Positions 42,384-50,600 of a stretch of 64,000 nt of DNA are shown here, piece by piece. Position numbers and translations under genes: made by a program. The notes beneath the pieces were generated by a model, which saw only the letters and a program-made list of their open reading frames with translations, was not told the DNA's origin and ran no database searches. This stretch comes from SZAS-7 sp964512205 (GTDB taxonomy: Bacteria > Chlamydiota > Chlamydiia > Chlamydiales > FEN-1388): the NCBI GenBank assembly GCA_964512205.1, contig CAZEGK010000006.1:1-64000 (forward strand), written 5' to 3'. The stretch's first letter is position 1. Every line of letters begins with the position of its first letter.

Positions 42384-43148
42384 ATGAAACATTCTTCAGT
42401 TATAGCTATTATCCCTGCCCGATATGCCTCGAGCCGTTTTCCAGGCAAGATGCTTGCTCCTATAATGGGGAAAACTCTCTTGCATAGGACGTGGGAACGA
42501 GTGAAAAGTTCTGCAATAATAAGTGACGTTCTTATTGCAACAGATGATGAACGGGTCTACGAACATGTCACGAGCTTTGGCGGGATTGCCGTAATGACCT
42601 CTATAGAGCACCAAACGGGCTCAGATCGAATCATAGAGGTGTTAAATCGCTATCCAGACTTAACCAATGCCGATATTATCGTCAATGTTCAGGGTGATGA
42701 ACCTTGTATTTCGCAAGAAGTGCTCCATAATGTGTCTAGTGCATTACTTGATAATCCAAATGAACGTATGGCCTCTGTATGTGTGCCTATATTCGATTCT
42801 CAGGAGATAAACAGTCCCTCCGTTGTCAAATGCGTTATGGATAGTAATGGGTATGCGCTCTATTTTAGTAGGAGCCCGATTCCGGGTGTTAAACCGCTAG
42901 GAAAACATGCTCCCTTCTATTATAAGCATCTTGGCATCTACGCATTTCGCAGAGATTTTTTACTTACTTACGGCACGCTTCCTATGGGCAAATTGCAGCT
43001 TGTAGAAGATCTTGAACAGCTTAAGGTATTAGAGGCAGGTTATAAAATTCGCATGGTATACACAGATGAGTGTAGCCCTGCAGTAGATATTCCAGAAGAC
43101 ATTGAACGGGTGAAAAAGTGGTTATGCAACCAAAATACATATTCGTAA
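42384..43148 (+). CDS. kdsB: CMP-Kdo synthetase (3-deoxy-manno-octulosonate cytidylyltransferase)
   Basis: 254 residues from ATG 42384. An ATG at 42372 overlaps the -10 box and is unlikely. Motifs: IIPARYASSRFPGKML (nucleotide binding), SDRIIEV, VNVQGDEP, YFSRSPIPG, and YKHLGIYAFRRDFL. It makes CMP-Kdo from CTP and Kdo for LPS core in the cytosol. The 3' end overlaps pyrG by 25 bases; pyrG makes the CTP substrate, and this linkage is typical of chlamydiae. Confidence 0.96.
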   Translation: MKHSSVIAIIPARYASSRFPGKMLAPIMGKTLLHRTWERVKSSAIISDVLIATDDERVYEHVTSFGGIAVMTSIEHQTGSDRIIEVLNRYPDLTNADIIVNVQGDEPCISQEVLHNVSSALLDNPNERMASVCVPIFDSQEINSPSVVKCVMDSNGYALYFSRSPIPGVKPLGKHAPFYYKHLGIYAFRRDFLLTYGTLPMGKLQLVEDLEQLKVLEAGYKIRMVYTDECSPAVDIPEDIERVKKWLCNQNTYS

Positions 43149-44728
43149 CAGGAGGCGTCGTCTCCTCCCTAGGCAAGGGTATTGCCGCATCAAGTATTGG
43201 TCTACTACTCGAGCGTCAAGGCTTTAAGGTAGCTATGATGAAGCTTGATCCCTATTTAAACGTAGATCCAGGCACTATGAGCCCATTTCAGCATGGCGAG
43301 GTCTATGTCACAGATGATGGGGCAGAGACAGATCTTGATCTTGGACACTACTTTAGGTTCACCCACTCCCCGCTTTCGAAAAAATCAAGTGTAAGCTCTG
43401 GGCAAATCTATAATGAAGTAATAAGAAGAGAGCGTCGAGGAGACTATTTAGGAAAGACTGTCCAGGTAATTCCTCATGTTACTGACGAAATTAAAAGGCG
43501 CATTATCGACTGTGCCGATTCCTGCGATATTATAATCGTCGAAATTGGCGGCACGGTAGGCGATATCGAATCACTCCCCTTCCTCGAGGCAATACGCCAG
43601 CTTAGATATGAAAAACGCTCTTCATGCTTAAATATTCATGTCACATATGTTCCTTATATTAAGGCTGCAGGGGAAGTAAAAACTAAACCTACACAACACT
43701 CTGTTCAGCAGCTTCGTCAAATTGGCATATCTCCAGATATTATCCTCTGCCGTTCTGAATCTGAGCTTTCACAGGGCGAAAAAGAAAAGATTAGCCTCTT
43801 TTGCAATGTGAGAGAAGATGCTGTAATTGAATGTACTGATGTGCAGCATAGCATCTACGAAGTACCGCTCACACTTCATGCGCAAGGAATAGAAGACAAA
43901 ATTTGCCAGATGCTGCAGCTTCCCAAAAAGGGCACAAATCTTGAAAGCTGGGAGCATCTTATTGAAACGATACGACATCCTCAGGGCGTCATCACCGTCG
44001 GTATTGTCGGAAAGTATGTACAGCATCAAGATGCCTATAAGTCAGTGTTTGAAGCATTGCAGCATGGTGCTTATGCAAATGGCTACAAAATTGAAATCAG
44101 ACGGATAGAATCTGATCGCTTTGATGAAAGTGGCACATTCCCTGAATGGGCTCAAGGATGCGATGGTTACTTAGTCCCCGGCGGCTTTGGAGATAGGGGC
44201 TGGTATGGCAAAATTGCCTGTGCAAAATACTGCCGCGAAAATAACATACCCTATTTTGGCATCTGTCTCGGGATGCAGGTGATGGTAGTGGAATTTGCCC
44301 GAAATATGCTAAAGCTAGAGCGAGCAGACTCTACCGAAATGGACCAAACTACCCCGCATCCTATTATATCGCTTCTCGAAGAGCAAAGGCTTGTCACCGA
44401 TAGAGGCGGCACTATGCGACTTGGAGCCTATCCATGCCTTCTTAAAGAAGAGAGCCTTGCCAGAAAGGCATATGGCAAAGATAAAATCTCAGAACGCCAC
44501 CGCCATCGCTATGAAGTAAATAATAAATATCGCGAGCGCTTAGAGGACGCTGGCCTTTCTATTAGCGGCCGCTACGATGAGGGAGACCTCTGTGAGATTG
44601 TTGAAGTAAAAAATCATCCTTGGATGGTGGGTGCTCAATTTCATCCGGAGTTTGGCTCTAAGCCCCTTGAGCCGCATCCCCTCTTTCGAGACTTTGTAAA
44701 GGCGATGATCGACCATGCAAAAAGGTAG
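43124..44728 (+). CDS. pyrG: CTP synthase
   Basis: 534 residues from ATG 43124; a GTG two codons earlier is possible. The N-terminal synthase domain has FVTGGVVSSLGKGIAASS and LDPYLNVDPGTMSPFQHGEV. The C-terminal class I glutamine amidotransferase domain has YFGICLGMQVMVVEF (catalytic Cys) and VGAQFHPEFGSKP (catalytic His-x-Glu). It converts UTP to CTP using glutamine and ATP. Coupled to kdsB upstream (25-base overlap) and ruvX downstream (14-base overlap). Confidence 0.98.
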   Translation: MQPKYIFVTGGVVSSLGKGIAASSIGLLLERQGFKVAMMKLDPYLNVDPGTMSPFQHGEVYVTDDGAETDLDLGHYFRFTHSPLSKKSSVSSGQIYNEVIRRERRGDYLGKTVQVIPHVTDEIKRRIIDCADSCDIIIVEIGGTVGDIESLPFLEAIRQLRYEKRSSCLNIHVTYVPYIKAAGEVKTKPTQHSVQQLRQIGISPDIILCRSESELSQGEKEKISLFCNVREDAVIECTDVQHSIYEVPLTLHAQGIEDKICQMLQLPKKGTNLESWEHLIETIRHPQGVITVGIVGKYVQHQDAYKSVFEALQHGAYANGYKIEIRRIESDRFDESGTFPEWAQGCDGYLVPGGFGDRGWYGKIACAKYCRENNIPYFGICLGMQVMVVEFARNMLKLERADSTEMDQTTPHPIISLLEEQRLVTDRGGTMRLGAYPCLLKEESLARKAYGKDKISERHRHRYEVNNKYRERLEDAGLSISGRYDEGDLCEIVEVKNHPWMVGAQFHPEFGSKPLEPHPLFRDFVKAMIDHAKR

Positions 44729-45158
44729 AATTTTAGGTGTAGATTTTGGATTAAAGCGAATAGGGCTTGCTATATCAGATCCCCTTAAGGTTATCGCTTC
44801 CCCGCTTGAAAATGTAGAAGCTGGACATACTGTAGAGTCATCTGCAAAAAAACTAGTAGCACATCTTGAGACGTTAAAAAAAGAAAAGGGCTATCACATT
44901 GAAGCAATTGTGATTGGCTTGCCGCTTCATATGAACGGAGCTGAGTCTGATCGATCGAGCTTAGTGAGAGCGTTTAAAGAGCATGTCGCTAGCCTCTCTG
45001 GTCTTCCTGTCGAACTTTTTGATGAGCGCTTAAGCAGCGTCCAAGCCGATCGCGCTTTGATGGAATCTGGCTTTTCACGCAAAAAGCGCGCCCAAGTTGT
45101 AGACAGGGTATCTGCTCAAATTGTTCTTCAGACCTACCTTTCAAGAGGCGCTTTATGA
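44715..45158 (+). CDS. ruvX: Putative Holliday junction resolvase / pre-16S rRNA nuclease RuvX
   Basis: 147 residues, RNase H-like fold. Motifs: ILGVDFGLKRIGLAISDP (metal Asp), IVIGLPLHMNG, LFDERLSSVQA (Glu) and a C-terminal RVSAQIVLQTYL. YqgF/RuvX acts in 16S rRNA 5'-end processing in several bacteria. Overlaps pyrG by 14 bases and terC by 4 bases (ATGA), so it is translationally coupled to both. Confidence 0.92.
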   Translation: MQKGRILGVDFGLKRIGLAISDPLKVIASPLENVEAGHTVESSAKKLVAHLETLKKEKGYHIEAIVIGLPLHMNGAESDRSSLVRAFKEHVASLSGLPVELFDERLSSVQADRALMESGFSRKKRAQVVDRVSAQIVLQTYLSRGAL

Positions 45159-46057
45159 GTGAATTTGGGATCAACTGGTGGATATGGTTTAATTTATTAT
45201 TAGTCATTTTGCTTATAATTGATCTTACGTTCCTTCCTAAACAAAAACCAAGTCACTCCTTAGTTGCATGTGCTGTATGGCTTATTGTTGCAGCCTCTTT
45301 TGCTGCTCTTCTTTATTTTGTAAAAGGGGCAAATATTGCTTTAGAGTTTGCTACGGGCTATCTGATCGAAGAGTCATTGAGTATCGATAACCTCTTTGTC
45401 TTTTTAATGATCTTTCGTCATTTTCATGTGCCAAGCAGCTGGCAGACGAAGATATTGATGTATGGAATCTTTGGCGCAATTGTTATGCGCCTTTCCTTTA
45501 TAGTGTTAGGTATTACGCTTGTACAGCTTTCTCATTGGGTGCTGGTTCTTTTTGGCATCTTCTTAGTTTTTACCGGTTGCAGCATGTTTAAAAAGCAAAA
45601 AGAGGCTCATCATCCAAATGCATCACCTCTTGTTGGGTGGGTGAAGCGCTTTTTTCCTTGCACAGACTCATGGGATACTGACAAATTTTTTGTAAGACAT
45701 GGAGGAAAGCTTTGTGCAACTCCAGCTTTCCTTGTGCTCTGTACGATTGAAACTACAGATCTTATCTTTGCACTTGATTCAATCCCCGCCATATTTGCAA
45801 TTACGCTCGATCCTTTTCTTGTCTACAGCTGCAGCTCTCTTGCGGTAGTTGGACTTCGGTCATTTTATTTTGTCTTTAAAGAGCTTTTAAACCTCTTTGA
45901 CTATCTTCACTATGGTGTAAGCCTTATACTTATTTTTATTGGCTGTAAGATGATTATAGGGCCCTATTATTTGATAGATACTGTAACATCGCTTGCTGTT
46001 GTAGCCACCATTCTAGTGACCTCTCTTCTTATCCCCAAAAAGCGAGGGGCAAGCTAA
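45155..46057 (+). CDS. TerC family membrane protein
   Basis: 300 residues with about 7-9 membrane helices. TerC signatures: FATGYLIEESLSIDNLFVF with acidic residues inside a helix, IFGAIVMRLSFI, and ETTDLIFALDSIPAIFAIT. Members relate to tellurite resistance and, in the Alx/TerC group, to manganese export and the metalation of secreted proteins. In Chlamydia ruvX is followed by zwf; here terC begins an insertion. It ends at the first base of the glycosyltransferase ATG. Confidence 0.92.
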   Translation: MSEFGINWWIWFNLLLVILLIIDLTFLPKQKPSHSLVACAVWLIVAASFAALLYFVKGANIALEFATGYLIEESLSIDNLFVFLMIFRHFHVPSSWQTKILMYGIFGAIVMRLSFIVLGITLVQLSHWVLVLFGIFLVFTGCSMFKKQKEAHHPNASPLVGWVKRFFPCTDSWDTDKFFVRHGGKLCATPAFLVLCTIETTDLIFALDSIPAIFAITLDPFLVYSCSSLAVVGLRSFYFVFKELLNLFDYLHYGVSLILIFIGCKMIIGPYYLIDTVTSLAVVATILVTSLLIPKKRGAS

Positions 46058-47208
46058 TGGCATCCTATGCACATGTATTGAACCTTGATACCGTAGGTGG
46101 TGTGGAAGAGCTATTTGTTCACTACCTTACAAATGCTAAAAGTCTCTCTCACGATAAACAGCACGTTCTTGTCACATCAAATGCGCCTCACACATTTTTT
46201 AAACCCTATCTCATGAGCGCTACAAGTGTAAGTCTCGAAAAATACTTTGGACCTTTCAAGATTCCTCAATGTATCCGTGGATATAAGCGAAACTATGCGC
46301 TTTCGACAATGTCTTCAGATGCTACAATTTTGTGGAACAGGATGGAGCAGTACAAATGGCCTGGCAAAGTTATCTACTATGAGCATGGCGCATCCTGGAT
46401 AGCAAAGAAAAATCAAGAGTCTTCACGCTTTTTTTCAAATCTTAATGCTATCATTGCAAATTCCTATGCTGCAAAGCGTGTTTTGGAGCTTAAATGGGAA
46501 GTAGAGCAGCATGTTTCTGTCATAGAAAACCCATTAAAACCAACTGTTCAGCCGGCAATGTTTGCCAAGAAGGCGCCCTCGCAACTTCGCATTGGCTATA
46601 TTGGAAGACTTATTCCTTTAAAAGGCGTATCAATACTCCTTCATGCCGTAAAGCTTTTACAAAAAAGCCCGATAACACTTACTATTGCGGGAGATGGTCC
46701 AGAAAAGGAGCAGCTCATCCGCCTTGCAAAAGAGCTCGATATTCCTGCTACTTTTTATGGCGTCGTTAAAGATGTATCAGCTTTTTATGACTCTATAGAC
46801 CTTCTTGTCGTACCCTCGATTCGCGAACCTCTTGGGCTTGTCGCCCAGGAAGCTGCGCTCAGAGGTTGCCCTGTAGTTGCAGCTAATGTCGATGGTCTTC
46901 CAGAAGTGGTCCGAGACAATATAACTGGATATACCATACTTCCTACTCTTGATATTCGCCACTACCAAACTCTCGGCGGCAAGCTTCACGGATTGCCAGA
47001 TCTTGTCTATGACCCGGCATCCGATACGCTCCGAGAACCAAAACTCCTTAATCCGCAAGATATAGCAGAAGCCGTAACAATACTCCTTAACAATCCTAAG
47101 CTTTATGAGTCGATGAGTCAAAATGCTATAGCTTTTGCCCTTCAGCGTCCAAACTTTCTTGAATACACCCAAAATCTCCTCAATTTCTTTAAAAGTATCC
47201 ATTCCTAG
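46057..47208 (+). CDS. Glycosyltransferase family 4 protein
   Basis: 383 residues, GT-B fold. The C-terminal domain has RIGYIGRLIPLKGVSILL, LTIAGDGPEKEQL, and the E-x7-E motif in REPLGLVAQEAALRG followed by VVAANVDGLPEVV. The N-terminal domain carries EHGASW and SYAAKRVLE. Such retaining enzymes build LPS or other glycans. No membrane helix. It overlaps terC by 1 base, so it is likely cotranscribed from kdsB onward. Confidence 0.9.
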   Translation: MASYAHVLNLDTVGGVEELFVHYLTNAKSLSHDKQHVLVTSNAPHTFFKPYLMSATSVSLEKYFGPFKIPQCIRGYKRNYALSTMSSDATILWNRMEQYKWPGKVIYYEHGASWIAKKNQESSRFFSNLNAIIANSYAAKRVLELKWEVEQHVSVIENPLKPTVQPAMFAKKAPSQLRIGYIGRLIPLKGVSILLHAVKLLQKSPITLTIAGDGPEKEQLIRLAKELDIPATFYGVVKDVSAFYDSIDLLVVPSIREPLGLVAQEAALRGCPVVAANVDGLPEVVRDNITGYTILPTLDIRHYQTLGGKLHGLPDLVYDPASDTLREPKLLNPQDIAEAVTILLNNPKLYESMSQNAIAFALQRPNFLEYTQNLLNFFKSIHS

Positions 47209-47216
47209 AGAGTTGC

Positions 47217-47245
47217 TTGAGCTTATTAAAAAGTTTTGCTATACT
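47217..47245 (+). promoter_or_regulatory. Promoter of the rhodanese gene
   Basis: TTGAGC (47217-47222), a 17-base spacer and TATACT (47240-47245), followed by GGAGA and the ATG at 47274. Among the clearest promoters in the window. Confidence 0.65.
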
Positions 47246-47273
47246 ATTTGCTTAAATTAGGGAGATTACAAGT

Positions 47274-47549
47274 ATGGAAGGCTGTTATGTGGATGTACGA
47301 GAGCTTGATGAATTTAAAGCAGGCCATCTGAGAGGTGCCATCCACTGTCCATTAAGCGAGCTAAAAAAAGGCAATATTCCCACTGATCTGCCTAGTGATA
47401 TTCCCCTGTACCTTTATTGTGCCATGGGCGGACGGGCGCAAGTTGCTAAAGGAATCCTTCGCCCCTTCTATCCACTGGCTCAAAACATTAAAAAAAGCTT
47501 TGAGGATTTACTCAAAATACAAGCTACAACCTCCTTCAAAAAGCTCTGA
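47274..47549 (+). CDS. Single-domain rhodanese-like protein
   Basis: 91 residues. Starts with VDVRELDEFKAGHLRGAIHCP (rhodanese N-terminal signature without its first residues), and the active loop is CAMGGR with Cys49. It is shorter than most GlpE/PspE-type rhodaneses (~105). Rhodaneses transfer sulphane sulphur. GGAGA lies 8 bases upstream of the ATG. It has its own promoter and a likely terminator. Confidence 0.85.
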   Translation: MEGCYVDVRELDEFKAGHLRGAIHCPLSELKKGNIPTDLPSDIPLYLYCAMGGRAQVAKGILRPFYPLAQNIKKSFEDLLKIQATTSFKKL

Positions 47550-47555
47550 GGATTA

Positions 47556-47599
47556 AATCCTGCAACAATAAAATTAAATATTTTAGATGTTGCGGGTTT
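47556..47599 (+). terminator. Probable terminator after rhodanese gene
   Basis: AATCCTGCAACA (47556-47567) pairs, with one G-T type mismatch, with TGTTGCGGGTTT (47588-47599), followed by GTGGTTTT. The loop is AT-rich and about 20 bases. Confidence 0.5.
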
Positions 47600-47634
47600 G
47601 TGGTTTTAATTAATTCTCAGAAGAAGGATAATTA

Positions 47635-47651
47635 TTCCCTAATTTAGGGAA
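47635..47651. promoter_or_regulatory. Perfect palindrome over the Shine-Dalgarno of the giant gene
   Basis: TTCCCTAA-T-TTAGGGAA is a perfect 8-bp inverted repeat. Its right arm holds the AGGGA that would serve as ribosome binding site, with the ATG at 47655. It could hide the site in a hairpin or act as an operator. The free loop of one base would make a tight hairpin, so a DNA-level operator is at least as likely. Confidence 0.5.
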
Positions 47652-47654
47652 TCG

Positions 47655-50600
47655 ATGTCTTTTGTTATTCGTGGATTACAGTATGTAGGTCAGGGCATTG
47701 GTAGTGCCGCTACCGGCTTTATGCTCGCCCGCGATACAAATGGGCTTGCAGGAAGAAATATACAGGTCCAAGATGTCCATCGAAGCCAAGTTATAGACGA
47801 CATTTCCAAAAAAATACTATCAAAATATTTGCCTGGCGACCGCGATAAGGTTGGGAGCACAATTCGAGACCTTATCGAACACGTTTTCTTTGTTTTTGCT
47901 CTTAAAGATTTGCAAGTTGAAGAAAACCAGGAAGTTGCTGAAGATCTCCTCGTCGATCACTTTCTAAGCTCGATACTTCGTCTTGTTATCCACGAATTTA
48001 AAGATGGCCCTAATGTTACAAATAAAGAGCACTTTGTAAATATTGCAAATTCGATGCTCACTACAGCTTTTCCCGGGGGAACGTGGGATGAAAAGATTCC
48101 ACGAGCTGCCCGCTATCTCCTTTCTGATAACTTTATTGCAAAGGGTCTTGCACGGCTTGTTGTTGACCAGCAGCAAGATCTTAGCTGGAAAGGCCTCACA
48201 GAGCTTCTTGCCACCTATCTTGAAGACATGTATGGCTCCATCTCACACAAGCCGGGGGCGCACTCTGACCCCGAGTCTGGTGCTGCAGCATTCATTACAG
48301 ATATCCGGGCATGGGTAGACAAAACGACAAAAAATACTACAGAAATAAAATGGTTTGCAAATAAAGAGCTCACTCCAAGTTCTAATCTCTTTATAAACCG
48401 CTATATTGCAAGGGTGCTTCGTGGAGAGGCAAGTCAGCATGAAGATGGTGTTGTTTTAGCGGACGCTCGAAAGTGGACGCTCGATCATCTCCAAAATAGT
48501 ATGGAGGTGCTCTACGAGCTTATCTTTATTCCTACAGGTGATGAAACAGAAGATGCAAGGAGATCGGCGTTTGCTGATAAAGTGCTTACAAATGCAGTCC
48601 AGGTATTGCCAACAGCCGATAAGAATCTTAAGAAAATCGAGGCTATGGCGGATGCTGAAGTGCTTCGCGAGCTTAGTATTAGAAATCTTGTTCCACAAAC
48701 AGATCCCAAAACAGCGCTCAAATGCCATATTATGGCAGATGCGCTAAAGCTCATATTAGAGAAGGAACTACGACCGGAAGAGCTTGCAAAACGCCTTCCC
48801 ACATTCTGTACAGCAGAAACTGCCCTTTCCTATCTCTATTCCTTTCTTTCTTCTTACGTTGTTGAGACCCATGCACAGCTTGCCGAGATTTCTGAACGAG
48901 GAATACATTCTGAACGACGCCTTAAGGAAAGTGGTGGAAAAGAGATTAGCGGATGGGTAGATGTTGGCATTGAATGGGCAAAAAAGCTCTGCATCCCAAA
49001 ACGCCAAGATAGGGTCTTTGATATCACAAGTTACCCCTTCATAAATAAGCTTGCAAGCCACATGCTACGCTCGTCAAATCCAGTTGCTGCAGCATTTGTG
49101 GAATCTTCGCTAAAAAACCTTGTACATGTCATTTTGGATCAGGCAATCGGTGATAAAATAGATAATCCGGAGCAAGCGCTTGCAGATCTTATTAACGCAG
49201 GCCTCCAGGAAGGTCAAGATAAGGTGCTTGAACTTGTAAAGATTATGGAAGAGCCGCAAAATGAGGGCTTTGAAAAGGAATTTCTTACTAAGGCCACCTA
49301 TACGATTCTAGAAAAGACACTTCCTAAAGCGCATTTTACATCTATACTCCCTCCCTTTCTTCGCGATGCGGGTCTTTGGGAAGTTCTTGGAGACTATCTT
49401 TCCTCCTATTTCCTTCAGCTTTATGAACAGACGAATAAAGTAAAAGAGCTCGATCTGCACGATGAATTTAGAGTCGAAGAAGAAGATTTGAAAGAGCTCA
49501 TAGAATCATTCATAAAAACAGTAAACGTCTGGCTTGAAAGTCCGCCTGAGAAGGGCGCAACCTCCTATGAGCGCTTCAAGAATCAACTTAAAGCGGGTAA
49601 GGGGCTAAAAAACGTCGTACGCTATGTCTTGCCAAAACTTGTGCAGCCTCTTGTAGCCTTTCACCTTAAGCCAAAGGAGGCGATGAGTTCAGAGCAAAGG
49701 GCAGCTCAGCTTATTGTAAAGCTTATTACTTCAATGCAAGGCGGCTTTGACTCGATTGATCAATATGAGGCGGCAGAAGATAAAAAAGGCTGGCTTGCAC
49801 TTCACGGATATACAGATGATGTCATAGGAGCCTATCGCAAACAGCAAGATATTCCAGACGTTGAAGATGTGGATATACGCGATCTTTTACTTCATGAAGT
49901 ATCTGAAGAGATGGTGCGCGTATTGCTTCCGCAGGAACTACTGATCAAAATAGTCCCTGATGAAGAATCAATATGCAACATCGACAGCATTTTAGCGAGC
50001 TTGATCTTTACCTACTTAGAAAGAGCATACAACTACTCGCATGCTATGCGAGAGCTTTTGTATGGCGAAAAGAATCAGCAAGATGAGATGATGCAGGAGT
50101 TTGAAAAGTTTATCTCCGAACAGATCGAAGAGTACTTTGGCTCAGAGGCAAGTAGCAATAAAACTTGGGTAGAAGAGGTAACAAGGCTTATATTTCGAGC
50201 AGAAAACGAAGAGCAACGTGCACTGCTGAAGAAATTTACCCCAAACATCTACTTTGGAGCGATAGGCTTTTGTATACAAAATGCAAATGGCAATCAAAAC
50301 TTGCTTCAGCTCTTTGCACCTGTAGTAAAAGATGCCGAAAAGCTTTTCTTAGTCCTAAATAAGAACCTTTCCCATGAAGAAACAGTACAAGAGCTTCAGA
50401 TCACCGAGCAAGAGTTTGCCCGCTCTACCCACTCAAAACGCTACTACTGGATTTATGCTCGTAGGGCGTTAGATAGACTCTATACTGACGAGCAGTGGAA
50501 GCAGTTTATACCGGAACTTGTACAGGGCTTTCTTACAAAAGATAAGGCAGCAAACTTTTTAGTAAATATATACGATACAATCCATCGGTCTCAGGAAATT

